NCBI GenBank assembly: GCA_020048755.1
Contig: JAIFMD010000060.1
Span: forward strand, 1 to 43,899
DNA: 43,899 nucleotides
Direction: 5' to 3'
From: Spirochaetota bacterium
Lineage (GTDB): Bacteria > Spirochaetota > Spirochaetia > Treponematales > UBA12059
The position numbers and the translations under genes are program-made. Below are positions 33,820-42,133 of the stretch, one piece after another. The stretch's first letter is position 1. Each line of letters begins with the position of its first letter. Under the pieces are notes generated by a model, which was not told where the DNA came from, made no database searches, and saw only the letters and a list, made by a program, of their open reading frames with translations.

Positions 33820-34067
33820 GCATTCCTCCGGAGCACACCGTCCGCGGCCCGTATCAGGATTCCACAGCACCGCGCATGCTGCTGCATTGTATCGTCATCG
33901 TCACGATCGCGCAAACACCGGCACCTGCATACGGGCTGCATATCGACTGCATAAATAGTGATTTAATTGTCACTTGACTAATTATAAGTCCACAAGTAAG
34001 GATTGCGTGTCCAGGCGCTACGAGCGCGCAGGACACATCATCTTTTGATCACCCGCAGGGAGCTTCA

Positions 34068-35318
34068 ATGAACAAACCGAGCAAGGCAGTCGGCATCCTG
34101 GTCGCCGGAACCGGCATCAACCTTACCATCGGATTCCTGTACGCGTGGAGCGTATTCAAGAAGGCCATGGTGGCCAACTGGGGCTGGACCCACAGCGAGG
34201 CCAACGCGGCGTATACCGTCGCGATCGTCATCTGGGCTGTGGCCCTGCTGATCGCCGGCGTCGTCCAGGACAGGATCGGGCCCAGGCGGGTCATACAGAT
34301 CGGCGTGTTCCTCGTCGGCACGGGCCTCATCGCGTCGAGCTTCTTCCAGACGCCCCTGGCCATGATCATCACGGTCGGCGTCATCGTAGCCACCGGCATA
34401 GGCTTCACCTACGGTTGCGTCACGCCGATGGCGATGAAGTGGTTCCACCCCTCGAAAAAAGGCATGGTCTCGGGCATCACCGTCGCCGGCTTCGGCGTCG
34501 CCGCCGTGTACCTCGCACCCCTGACGAGCGCCCTCATCAAGAATTTCGGCATATCACGGTCATTCCTCATCCTGGGCATCGGCATACTCGCCATAGCCCA
34601 GCCCCTCTCCTTCATCGTAAACAACCCCAAGCCCGGCTATGTTCCCGAGGTACTGGTAGTCGCGGCGGGCAAGAAGAGGCGCAAGAAGCTTGACGGCTAC
34701 AACTATACCTGGCGGCAGATGGTCAGGACGCCGGCTTTCTACATCCTCTGGTTCATGTTCGTGCTGTCATCCTCCGCTGGCGTCATGATGATAGGCCACC
34801 TGGCCTCAATAGCCACGAGCCAGGCCAACATCCTCAACTCGGCCTACATCGTTTCGCTGCTGGCCATCAGCAACGCCTCCGGCCGCGTCGGTGGCGGTAT
34901 GCTGTCAGACCGCATAGGCAGGCGCAATACGATGCTGATAGTCTTCAGCACCCAGCTCCTGAACATGCTGGCGTTCTCGTTCTACACGACCGAGCCGCTG
35001 ATCATCCTGGGTACCGTCGTAGCCGGCTTCTCGTACGGCTCGCTGATGTCCACCTTTCCGTCCATCACCTCGGACAACTTTGGCATGAAGAGCTACGGTG
35101 CCAACTACGGCGTGCTCTACACAGCCTGGGGCGTCTCGGGCGTGCTCGGCCCGCTCATAGCCGGCTGGGCGATCGACGTGACCAAGTCATATTCCCTGGC
35201 CTACATCATCTCGGCGGTCCTCCTCGGTGTGGCCATCGTGCTGGGCCTTATCCTCAAGCCGGTACACACCGCGCCCAAAGGCACCAACGACAAGCCCGTG
35301 ACGCTGGCGACAACATAA
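34068..35318 (+). CDS. OFA-family MFS transporter
   Basis: 416 aa, 12 membrane helices. The first helix ends NLTIGFLYAWSVFKKAM, typical of the oxalate/formate antiporter (OFA) family. Loop 2-3 has VQDRIGPRRV and loop 8-9 LSDRIGRRNTM, the two MFS motif A copies; GIGFTYGCVTPMAMKWF is also OFA-like. It probably moves a small mono- or dicarboxylate across the membrane; the substrate is undetermined. The ATG has AGGGAG 5 nt upstream. It is followed by its own terminator, so is monocistronic. The 248-nt gap upstream holds TTGACT at 33975 and an imperfect GTGA/TCAC repeat at 33957, neither convincing. Confidence 0.85.
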   Translation: MNKPSKAVGILVAGTGINLTIGFLYAWSVFKKAMVANWGWTHSEANAAYTVAIVIWAVALLIAGVVQDRIGPRRVIQIGVFLVGTGLIASSFFQTPLAMIITVGVIVATGIGFTYGCVTPMAMKWFHPSKKGMVSGITVAGFGVAAVYLAPLTSALIKNFGISRSFLILGIGILAIAQPLSFIVNNPKPGYVPEVLVVAAGKKRRKKLDGYNYTWRQMVRTPAFYILWFMFVLSSSAGVMMIGHLASIATSQANILNSAYIVSLLAISNASGRVGGGMLSDRIGRRNTMLIVFSTQLLNMLAFSFYTTEPLIILGTVVAGFSYGSLMSTFPSITSDNFGMKSYGANYGVLYTAWGVSGVLGPLIAGWAIDVTKSYSLAYIISAVLLGVAIVLGLILKPVHTAPKGTNDKPVTLATT

Positions 35319-35342
35319 AGACCAGACTGCGACCTGACCCGG

Positions 35343-35380
35343 GGCGGAAGGTGGACAGTCGTCCGCTTTCCGCCTATTTT
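35343..35380 (+). terminator. Rho-independent terminator of the MFS gene
   Basis: A continuous 14-bp stem (arms 35343-35356 and 35361-35374, loop AGTC) with two G-U pairs that exist only in plus-strand RNA, followed by TATTTT. It lies 24 nt after the MFS stop and also rules out the GTG at 35351 as the start of the following permease. Confidence 0.75.
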
Positions 35381-35389
35381 ATACACCAC

Positions 35390-36778
35390 ATGAAACGCCC
35401 CGCCCTCCTCCACCTGTACGTCTCATGCTTTCCGCTGCTTTTCGCAGCCGCCCTGGCAGTCGAGGCAGGACTTGTAACAGTCGACAGCATCCGTCTGCCG
35501 GTAGCCGCGCTGAACGCCGTATTCATCGTTCTGGCGCTGATCCCGGTCAGGGGCTACGTGCTCGCCGTATCGACGATATGCATGGCAGCCGCGGCACTCA
35601 TAGCACTGGCGTACCGGGTACCGTTCGCTGAGGCGGCGGCGGCTTTCAATAAAAGTGCCGGCATCATTGCCTTCATCGCCGTCGTGCCGGCGCTGGCCAT
35701 TCCCATCAGTTCCGGCCGTCACGGCAACTCCAGCCGCCTGGTTCGCAGGCTGACCGGCTTCCTGGCTCTCGCGGGCATCGAGCTCCTCATGGCCATTGCG
35801 CTCAATATCGGTTCCATCCCCACCATGCAGAAACTGCTGGACAAGTCCCGCCTGCCAAGGCGTTACCTTTCGCTGGTGTATTCCGCGGGGTACTCGTCGT
35901 ACATGGTGCTGTCTCCTTTTGACGGGCTCATCAACGCACTGATACTGGCGGCGGGAACCACCTACGCGGGCTACTTTACGCGGGGGCTTGCAATGACGGC
36001 AGCCATCATGGCCGCGGGGTGCCTGCTCTTGCTGACCGACAGCAAGCTTGCCCGTGACGAGGCTTCCGCCAGGGAAGCCGCAGGGCAGGAAACCACCGGG
36101 GCTGGCACCCTGGACTCCAGTGCGCTCGCTGGAACAGCGCAGGCGAGGCCGGGCCGCAAGATACTGGAACTCGCAACGCACATCGTCGCCATGATAGCCG
36201 CATCGGCGGTGGCCCTCCGCCTCGCCAAGCCGGACAATCCTGCCGTGATGACGGCCCTCGTCATCCTGGCCTGGTCGTTCCTGTGGACGAAGCTGCTGGG
36301 CATACCCTGGGGCCGTATCATACAAAGCGGACACGAATACGCCCTGGCACTGGCGGGCTTCAGAGCCTTCCTGCCCTTCCTGGTGTCGGCCGGCTTCCTG
36401 GGGGCGATGTTCGCCTTTACGCCTATAAAACCGCTGCTGGGCGGGCTCCTCGCGTCGATGTCCGGATTGCCACGGTACTTCACGCTGCAGGCCATCATAC
36501 TGGCAACAGCGCTCCTCTCCCTGGCCGGCGTGCACATGATGATAACCGTCGCGGCCATAGCCGCCGCCATGGATCCCGTAGCGCTCGGCCTGTCCAACCC
36601 CGGCTTCGCGCTCCTCCTCCTGACCTGCTGGTACGTTGCAATGAACGTCTCGCCCTTCGTGCCGTTCTCCGCCGTCGTCGGCGAGGCGATAGGCGAGAAA
36701 CCGGCAACGGTGGCGCTGCGCTACAACGTCAGGATGTCGCTGCTCATGCTGGTGGTGGCACCGCTGTTGATACGGTAG
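35390..36778 (+). CDS. Multi-spanning permease-like membrane protein (DUF401/ion-transporter-like)
   Basis: 462 aa with roughly 11-12 hydrophobic segments. The hydrophilic insert at about residues 220-260 splits two halves. Each half has a kinked hydrophobic hairpin: the first reads FTGFLALAGIELLMAIALNIGSIPT, followed by the soluble motif LLDKSRLPRRY, and SAGYSSYMVLSPFDGLINALIL resembles a P-loop of ion-transporter superfamily permeases. The second half has LNVSPFVPFSAVVGEAIGEKP, a similar loop. This recalls DUF401/citrate-Na+-type carriers; substrate unknown. The ATG at 35390 is preferred over GTG 35351, which is inside the terminator, but no Shine-Dalgarno precedes it. Cardiolipin synthase follows after 61 nt. 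Confidence 0.6.
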   Translation: MKRPALLHLYVSCFPLLFAAALAVEAGLVTVDSIRLPVAALNAVFIVLALIPVRGYVLAVSTICMAAAALIALAYRVPFAEAAAAFNKSAGIIAFIAVVPALAIPISSGRHGNSSRLVRRLTGFLALAGIELLMAIALNIGSIPTMQKLLDKSRLPRRYLSLVYSAGYSSYMVLSPFDGLINALILAAGTTYAGYFTRGLAMTAAIMAAGCLLLLTDSKLARDEASAREAAGQETTGAGTLDSSALAGTAQARPGRKILELATHIVAMIAASAVALRLAKPDNPAVMTALVILAWSFLWTKLLGIPWGRIIQSGHEYALALAGFRAFLPFLVSAGFLGAMFAFTPIKPLLGGLLASMSGLPRYFTLQAIILATALLSLAGVHMMITVAAIAAAMDPVALGLSNPGFALLLLTCWYVAMNVSPFVPFSAVVGEAIGEKPATVALRYNVRMSLLMLVVAPLLIR

Positions 36779-36839
36779 ACACACTGAAGTTGATTGCCCC
36801 CAGCCCCACAAACCGGTACAATGACATCAGGTATCATCA

Positions 36840-38369
36840 GTGAAAATTCGAATCAAACCGACCGCCGTACGGGCCTTCGTGCTCGTCTTCCTCATCATGG
36901 CGCAACTCGCTCTTGTAGCCTTTACAATCTGGACCACCAGCAAAGTCTCCATTTATATCGATGCCGCACTTTCACTCATCAGCCTCTTCGTCGTCCTGTA
37001 CATAGTCAAGACCAGATCCGACCCTTCGTACAAGCTTACCTGGTCGATCCTCATACTCCTCATGCCCGTCTTTGGCGGTCTCTTCTACCTGCTCTTCGGA
37101 CTCCAGCCGTGGTCACACAGACTGAGGCGCAGGATGACGTCGCTGGAGGCAGCTGCGAGGCCGCACCTCAAACAGGATGCGGCTGTGATGGCTTCTGTCT
37201 CTGCATTGCGGTCTGATTTTGAAAGACAGGCACGGTACCTCTCGGAGACAGCCGGATTTCCGGTGTATGGTTCTTCTGATGCCGAGCACCTCAAGTCCGG
37301 TGAGGCACAATTTGAAAGCCTTCAGACCGAGCTGGCCAAGGCAGAGCGCTTCATATTCCTTGAATATTTCATAATCGAAGAAGGCCTCATGTGGAATACC
37401 ATACTCGGCATCCTGGTGGAGAAAGCCGCGAAAGGCCTGGACGTGCGGGTACTGTACGACGGCATCGGATGCATCATCACGCTGCCCCCGGATTACCCTG
37501 CGAAACTCGAAAGCCTGGGCATCGAGTGCGCTGTGTTCAACCCGGCGAGCGCGGTGCCGTCGACCATCCTCAACAACCGCGACCACCGCAAGCTCGTCAT
37601 CATCGACGGCTCCGTCGCGTTTACCGGCGGTGTCAACATGGCCGACGAGTACATCAACAAGATCGAGAAATTCGGACACTGGAAGGACGCTGCCGTCGTC
37701 GTGAAAGGAGCCGCAGTCGAGAGCCTTACCATCATGTTCATCAACATGTGGAACCTCCAGACGAAAGGCTGCACCGGCTACGAGGCCTTCCTGAACAACC
37801 GTCTTCCCCTGACCGGGAGCGATGTGTTCGTACAGCCATACGCTGACAGCCCCCTGGACGACGAGAGCGTCGGCGAGTCCGTATACATGAACATCGTCAA
37901 TGCCGCCCGATCATATATTTATATAACAACTCCATATCTCATCGTGGACCATACCATGATGACCGCGATCTGCCTTGCGGCCAAGAGCGGCGTTGATGTA
38001 CGGATTATCGCGCCGCGGCACTGGGACAAATGGTATGCGCACATGGCTACCCGCTCGTACTACGACGAACTCGTGGCGGCTGGCGTCAAGTTGTACGAGT
38101 ACGTGGATGGCTTCATGCATGCCAAAACCTTCGTGTCCGACGATATCGTCGCAGTCATAGGCACGACCAACCTGGACTACCGCAGCCTCTTTCTGCACTA
38201 CGAGTGTGGTGTGTTACTGTACGGTGGCCGGGCCGTGTCCTCGGTGCGCGATGACTTCGAGCATACACTGGAACGCTGCGATCCCGTAGCTCCTGGCGAG
38301 TATCGCCCCAGGAACATCGTCTCTCGGTTGTTCCTGCAGGCGCTCAGACTGATCGCGCCACTGATGTAG
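36840..38369 (+). CDS. cls: Cardiolipin synthase (phospholipase D type)
   Basis: 509 aa. Two N-terminal membrane helices (about residues 10-30 and 35-55) plus a third (LTWSILILLMPVFGGLFYLLFGLQ) form the PLDc_N domain. Two HKD motifs follow: HRKLVIIDG (residue about 250) and HAKTFVSDD (about 425), both complete HxKxxxxD. Bacterial Cls joins two phosphatidylglycerol molecules into cardiolipin at the inner membrane. The start is a GTG at 36840; the ribosome site is weak (AGG 9 nt upstream). 61 nt after the preceding permease and 88 nt before a lipoprotein hydrolase. Confidence 0.93.
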   Translation: MKIRIKPTAVRAFVLVFLIMAQLALVAFTIWTTSKVSIYIDAALSLISLFVVLYIVKTRSDPSYKLTWSILILLMPVFGGLFYLLFGLQPWSHRLRRRMTSLEAAARPHLKQDAAVMASVSALRSDFERQARYLSETAGFPVYGSSDAEHLKSGEAQFESLQTELAKAERFIFLEYFIIEEGLMWNTILGILVEKAAKGLDVRVLYDGIGCIITLPPDYPAKLESLGIECAVFNPASAVPSTILNNRDHRKLVIIDGSVAFTGGVNMADEYINKIEKFGHWKDAAVVVKGAAVESLTIMFINMWNLQTKGCTGYEAFLNNRLPLTGSDVFVQPYADSPLDDESVGESVYMNIVNAARSYIYITTPYLIVDHTMMTAICLAAKSGVDVRIIAPRHWDKWYAHMATRSYYDELVAAGVKLYEYVDGFMHAKTFVSDDIVAVIGTTNLDYRSLFLHYECGVLLYGGRAVSSVRDDFEHTLERCDPVAPGEYRPRNIVSRLFLQALRLIAPLM

Positions 38370-38457
38370 AAAAGATTGCACATCCGATAATACGTACTGC
38401 ATGACGACCCGTGGTCAAACTCTTGAAGGCCTCGCTGTGCGTTGATAAACTCCATAT

Positions 38458-39465
38458 ATGTACCGTGAAGTAAAAAGAAACATCATCAGGGCTATTGCTT
38501 CTGTCCTGCTGTCTTCATCCTGCGCTACATTCCGCTCTGAGGTTGCCGCCCACCCCTATCTCATGCAGAGCCGCGAACAGATGTACGCCGCGACGCAGTT
38601 GGAAGGACCGTCAATCTTTCTTGAAAACGCCATGGACTACTTTGAGCTCACCCTTCCCGAGGGAGCGACCGCCTGGTGGACGCGAACCGGTCCGAACACG
38701 GAAACGGCGCTCTACATCTTCGAGCCGGCCGAACCGGAGAGCACGCTCGTCTTTGTTCACGGGTATCTCTCGCACTCCCTCTCCGCAGCCTTTCTTGTCC
38801 GCCATCTTCTGAACCTCAACATACGCGTTGTCTGCGCAGACCTTCCCGGCCATGGCCTCTCAGACGGAGAACCCGGAGACATAGAAACCTTTGCGGTTTA
38901 CGGCTCCTTCATCAAAGACACGTACGATTTTTGTCAGCGGCGATGGCCCGGTCCCATCGACTTTATCGGCCACAGCACCGGTTGCGCATCCATGCATGAA
39001 TTCCTTCGCCAGGGAAACTCAGGCTACAACCGGATCATCTTTCTCAGCCCCCTCGTGCGCAGCTGGCTCTGGGAAGCCTCGCTCACCGGATTGAGCGTAA
39101 CAGAAAAGTTCTCCAACACCTTCCCGGCGCTCAGGAACGTGGTGAGCCGGGACCGGAAATACCTGTATAAAAGCAAGCTCGACCATCTGCGCCTTCGGTA
39201 CGTTTCCGTGCACTGGGTATACGCCCTTGAAGCCTGGAATGAAGAACTTAAAACCGACAGCGTTCCCATCACCCGCGAAATCCTGGTCCTCCAGGGCACG
39301 GCCGATACGACGATCGACGCTCCGTACGGTAAAAAGCTCTACGCACGCCTCTTCCCGAACCTTATCCATACCGACATCCCGAACGGCATTCACTGTCTTC
39401 ATTCCGACATGCAGCCAAACCGTGAAATTGTTTTCCGCGAAATCACTGCATATCTTGCTGACTGA
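38458..39465 (+). CDS. Alpha/beta hydrolase, predicted lipoprotein
   Basis: 335 aa. The N-terminal hydrophobic segment ends VLLSSSC (Cys22), a relaxed lipobox of the kind accepted in spirochaetes, so it is probably lipid-anchored. The alpha/beta-hydrolase core has the oxyanion strand VFVHGYLSHS, a nucleophile elbow GHSTG (Ser), the acid at LQGTADTTIDAP and the base His in HTDIPNGIHCLHSD. It resembles monoacylglycerol lipase-like serine hydrolases; substrate unknown. No Shine-Dalgarno precedes the ATG; TTGAAG-17-TAAACT (38423-38451) ends only 6 nt before the start codon, so the mRNA may be leaderless or the promoter is fortuitous. Codon choice looks different from the neighbours by eye (more CTT/TTT), possible sign of transfer. 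Ends 3 nt from the UPF0371 gene. Confidence 0.75.
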   Translation: MYREVKRNIIRAIASVLLSSSCATFRSEVAAHPYLMQSREQMYAATQLEGPSIFLENAMDYFELTLPEGATAWWTRTGPNTETALYIFEPAEPESTLVFVHGYLSHSLSAAFLVRHLLNLNIRVVCADLPGHGLSDGEPGDIETFAVYGSFIKDTYDFCQRRWPGPIDFIGHSTGCASMHEFLRQGNSGYNRIIFLSPLVRSWLWEASLTGLSVTEKFSNTFPALRNVVSRDRKYLYKSKLDHLRLRYVSVHWVYALEAWNEELKTDSVPITREILVLQGTADTTIDAPYGKKLYARLFPNLIHTDIPNGIHCLHSDMQPNREIVFREITAYLAD

Positions 39466-39468
39466 CAC

Positions 39469-40998
39469 CTATTCCACAAAAAGCCTCTTTGATGCGTACA
39501 CGGGGTCGGAGGTCAGGTTGACGCCGAGCTTGCGGAGGCCAGCCTCGTCGCCGGGAGTGGGCATGTGCGAGAGGTGCATCTGGCAACCGCGGAGCTGGTG
39601 GAGCTTGTCGACGCAGGCCTGGACCATAGGTGTCAGAGTTGCGCTGATTGAAAGGGCGATGAGGGCCTCGTCGACGTCCAGGCTGGCGCTCTTGCGGCCG
39701 AGCACCTCGCGCTTGAGGCGGGCCACCGATTCGATGACGAGCGGCGACAAAACGTCTATCTGGTCGGGCAGGCCGGCGAGCTGCTTTGCGGCGTTGAGTA
39801 CGGCCGCGGTGGCGGCGTGGAGCATCTTGGAGTTCTTGGCCGTGACGATGTCGCCGGAGGGCAACTGCAACGCAGCTCCGCAAAAAGCTGATCCGCCCGC
39901 CTTGGTATCGGCCGCAGCCGATACCTGCGCTTCGGCTGCGGCATTCCTGGCCGCGGGAACCACAGGCCTGTCGTCGGGCCGCAGGCCCAGTTCCTTCATC
40001 AGGAGATCAGCCTTCTCGAACGAAGATTTGTCAGCCATGCCCATCATATACTCGCTGGCGCAGCGCAGATAGCGCCGCACGACTTCCTGCCTGGCAGCCT
40101 CGCGCGCGGCCCCGTCGTCGACGATGGCGAAACCGGCCCGGTTGACGCCCATCTCGGTGGGTGAGCGGTATGCGTCGGGCTGCCCGGTGATGCGGTCCAG
40201 GATGCCCTTGAGTATGGGGAACGACTCCACATCGCGGTTGTAGTTGACGGAAACCTCGCCGGTGGCCTCGAGGTGGAATGGATCGATCAGGTTGAAGTCG
40301 CGCAGGTCCAGCGTTGCCGCCTCGTAGGCTATGTTGACGGGATGCTTGAGCGGCAGGTTCCAGATGGGAAAGGTCTCGAACTTGGCATACATGGCGTGCT
40401 CGCCGATGCGGCGGTCATGGTAGACCTGCGAGAGGCAGGTGGCCATCTTGCCCGAACCAGGCCCCGGACCGGTGACGACAACGAGGGGCTTGGTCGTGGC
40501 TATCCTGGGGTTTGCGCCGTAGCCCTCGTCGGAGACTATGCGGTCGACGTCGGTGGGATACCCCTTGGTGGGCTGGTGGACATACACGTTGATGCCGCGG
40601 TTCTCCAGCTTGGTCTTGAAGGCCTTGGCCGCCGGCTGGCCTTCCCAGCGGGTGATGACGACGGCGGATACGGAGAGTCCCCATTCACCCAGGTCGTCTA
40701 TCAGCTTCATCGCGTCGGCATCGTAGGTAATGCCGTAGTCGGCGCGGATCTTCCGGTGCTCGATTGCGCCAGCGTGGATGCACAGCACTATCTCCGCGTC
40801 GCGCTCGAGTTCCTTGAGGAGGCGGATCTTGACGTTGGGGTCATAGCCCGGCAACACGCGCGCGGCGTGAAAGTCGGCGAGCAGTTTGCCCCCGAACTCC
40901 AGGTAGAGCCTGCCTTCAAAGCGGCGCATGCGCTCCCTGATGAACGAAGCCTGCTCGGTGATGTATTTCTCGTTGTCGAATGCCTTTATTGCCGCCAT
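39469..40998 (-). CDS. UPF0371 (DUF1846) family protein
   Basis: 509 aa, the usual size. The protein starts AIKAFDNEKYITEQASFIRERM with RLYLEFGGKLLADFHAARVLPGYDPN, continues VIVVTGPGPGSGKMATCLSQ-type sequence (here VVVTGPGPGSGKMATCLSQVYHD, a Walker-A-like P-loop) and ends in NLTSDPVYASKRLF. The family is found in Firmicutes and spirochaetes and is structurally known but of unknown function; ATP use is suggested by the loop. The ATG at 40996-40998 has AGGGAGG 8 nt upstream; the in-frame extension has no homology. A 134-nt divergent gap separates it from the Rieske gene. Confidence 0.9.
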   Translation of the reverse strand: MAAIKAFDNEKYITEQASFIRERMRRFEGRLYLEFGGKLLADFHAARVLPGYDPNVKIRLLKELERDAEIVLCIHAGAIEHRKIRADYGITYDADAMKLIDDLGEWGLSVSAVVITRWEGQPAAKAFKTKLENRGINVYVHQPTKGYPTDVDRIVSDEGYGANPRIATTKPLVVVTGPGPGSGKMATCLSQVYHDRRIGEHAMYAKFETFPIWNLPLKHPVNIAYEAATLDLRDFNLIDPFHLEATGEVSVNYNRDVESFPILKGILDRITGQPDAYRSPTEMGVNRAGFAIVDDGAAREAARQEVVRRYLRCASEYMMGMADKSSFEKADLLMKELGLRPDDRPVVPAARNAAAEAQVSAAADTKAGGSAFCGAALQLPSGDIVTAKNSKMLHAATAAVLNAAKQLAGLPDQIDVLSPLVIESVARLKREVLGRKSASLDVDEALIALSISATLTPMVQACVDKLHQLRGCQMHLSHMPTPGDEAGLRKLGVNLTSDPVYASKRLFVE

Positions 40999-41132
40999 TG
41001 ATGGAGCCTCCCTGACGGGACGGCAGTCTACACCGGAATGTCGGCCCTGCACCAGCGGACAGAAGCTTGTTGCATACCGCCGGATGCGGGTTTACAGTCT
41101 ACGGACAATCAGCAGAATGCAAAGGACGCGCC

Positions 41133-42071
41133 ATGATAAAGAACCTCTGGTATGCCGTGCTCGAATCAAAGGAAATTCCCCGCAAGAAACCCGCCGGCTT
41201 CATGCGCCTCGGCGAGCGGATGATCTTCTGGCGGGACGAAGCAGGCACGGCACACTGCTTCTTCGACCGTTGCGCCCACCGTGGTGCCTCGCTGGCCCTG
41301 GGCGATATTGTAGATGGACACGCCCGTTGCCCGTTCCACGGGCTGGAGTACGATGCCACCGGCCGCTGCGTAAAAATTCCCGCCAACGGCAAAAACGCGC
41401 CGGTGCCAGCAGCCTTCCAGATGCGCTCCTACCCCGTCTTTGAGGGCTGGGGCTGGATATTCATATGGTGGGACCTCAAGGAGCTAACCCGCTGGGGCAG
41501 CGTGCAGGATCCATGGAACAACCACTACACCCGCGTCGCGGAGAACCAGCTGGACGTGGCGCACCTGCCCTTCGTCCACCACAACACCATAGGCCGCGGC
41601 AACCGCACCCTGGTGGAAGGCCCGGGCGTGGAATGGGTCAGCGACAGCCTGTTCTTCCAGTACGTATACAACAAGGTCGACGACGGCTCCACGCCCCGCG
41701 GCCCGGACCAGGTGCCGGTGCCCGATCCCGACCGCGAGTACAAAATTGAGTTCCTTATGCCCAACCTGTGGGAAAACCGCATTTCCGACAAGCTCCGCGT
41801 TACAGCAGCCTTCGTGCCGGTGGACGAGGAACATACCATCCTGTACCTGCGCTTCTACCCGATCTTCATGCCCTTCCCGCCGCTGGCCTGGCTCATCGGC
41901 CGACTGGGTAGCCTGATGAACCTGGTGATCGCCCATCAGGACAGGCGCATCGTCAACACGCAACTGCCCAAAGCCGATGGCATCGGCAAGGGCGAGAACC
42001 TCTTCAGGGGCGACAAACCGATCATGGAATTCAGGAAGAAGCGGCAGGAGCTCAGGAAGCGGAGCACATAG
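41133..42071 (+). CDS. Rieske non-heme iron oxygenase
   Basis: 312 aa. The Rieske [2Fe-2S] motif C47-x-H49 ... C66-x2-H69 (CAHRGASLALGDIVDGHARCPFHG split over 24 residues) is followed by a catalytic domain with NQLDVAHLPFVHH: D141, H144, H149, the mononuclear Fe site. The overall shape is that of single-component ring-hydroxylating or O-demethylating monooxygenases (VanA/PaO-like). It needs an electron-transfer partner and O2, and no reductase or ferredoxin gene lies beside it. The ATG at 41133 has AAGGA 6 nt upstream. In a likely anaerobe such a gene is unexpected; it may detoxify an aromatic compound or serve in microaerobic niches. Substrate unknown. Confidence 0.9.
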   Translation: MIKNLWYAVLESKEIPRKKPAGFMRLGERMIFWRDEAGTAHCFFDRCAHRGASLALGDIVDGHARCPFHGLEYDATGRCVKIPANGKNAPVPAAFQMRSYPVFEGWGWIFIWWDLKELTRWGSVQDPWNNHYTRVAENQLDVAHLPFVHHNTIGRGNRTLVEGPGVEWVSDSLFFQYVYNKVDDGSTPRGPDQVPVPDPDREYKIEFLMPNLWENRISDKLRVTAAFVPVDEEHTILYLRFYPIFMPFPPLAWLIGRLGSLMNLVIAHQDRRIVNTQLPKADGIGKGENLFRGDKPIMEFRKKRQELRKRST

Positions 42072-42111
42072 CCCTGACCAGAGCAACACCGTTGTCGACT
42101 GGAAAAAAGCT

Positions 42112-42133
42112 GCCGGGAGGTTATACTCCCGGC
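42112..42133. promoter_or_regulatory. Perfect hairpin abutting the start codon (or minus-strand terminator)
   Basis: GCCGGGAG-GTTATA-CTCCCGGC: 8-bp perfect arms, 6-nt loop, ending directly before the ATG at 42134. The left arm contains the GGGAG that is the only Shine-Dalgarno for that gene, so the hairpin could block translation. On the minus strand the hairpin is followed by TTTTTT (complement of 42103-42108), so it could also be a terminator for an unseen minus-strand transcript. Confidence 0.5.

Noticed and set aside
33957-33974. Imperfect AGTGA ... TCACT site before the MFS gene
   Set aside because: It resembles a Crp site, but the spacing is 8 nt rather than 6 and the arms are short; chance is likely.
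35351-35389. GTG start that would extend the permease by 13 residues
   Set aside because: The GTG lies inside the terminator hairpin of the preceding gene and has no usable ribosome site.
35423-36811. 462-codon open frame on the minus strand
   Set aside because: It is opposite the permease gene; the translation is rich in Arg, Gln, Gly and His, typical of antisense of a membrane protein.
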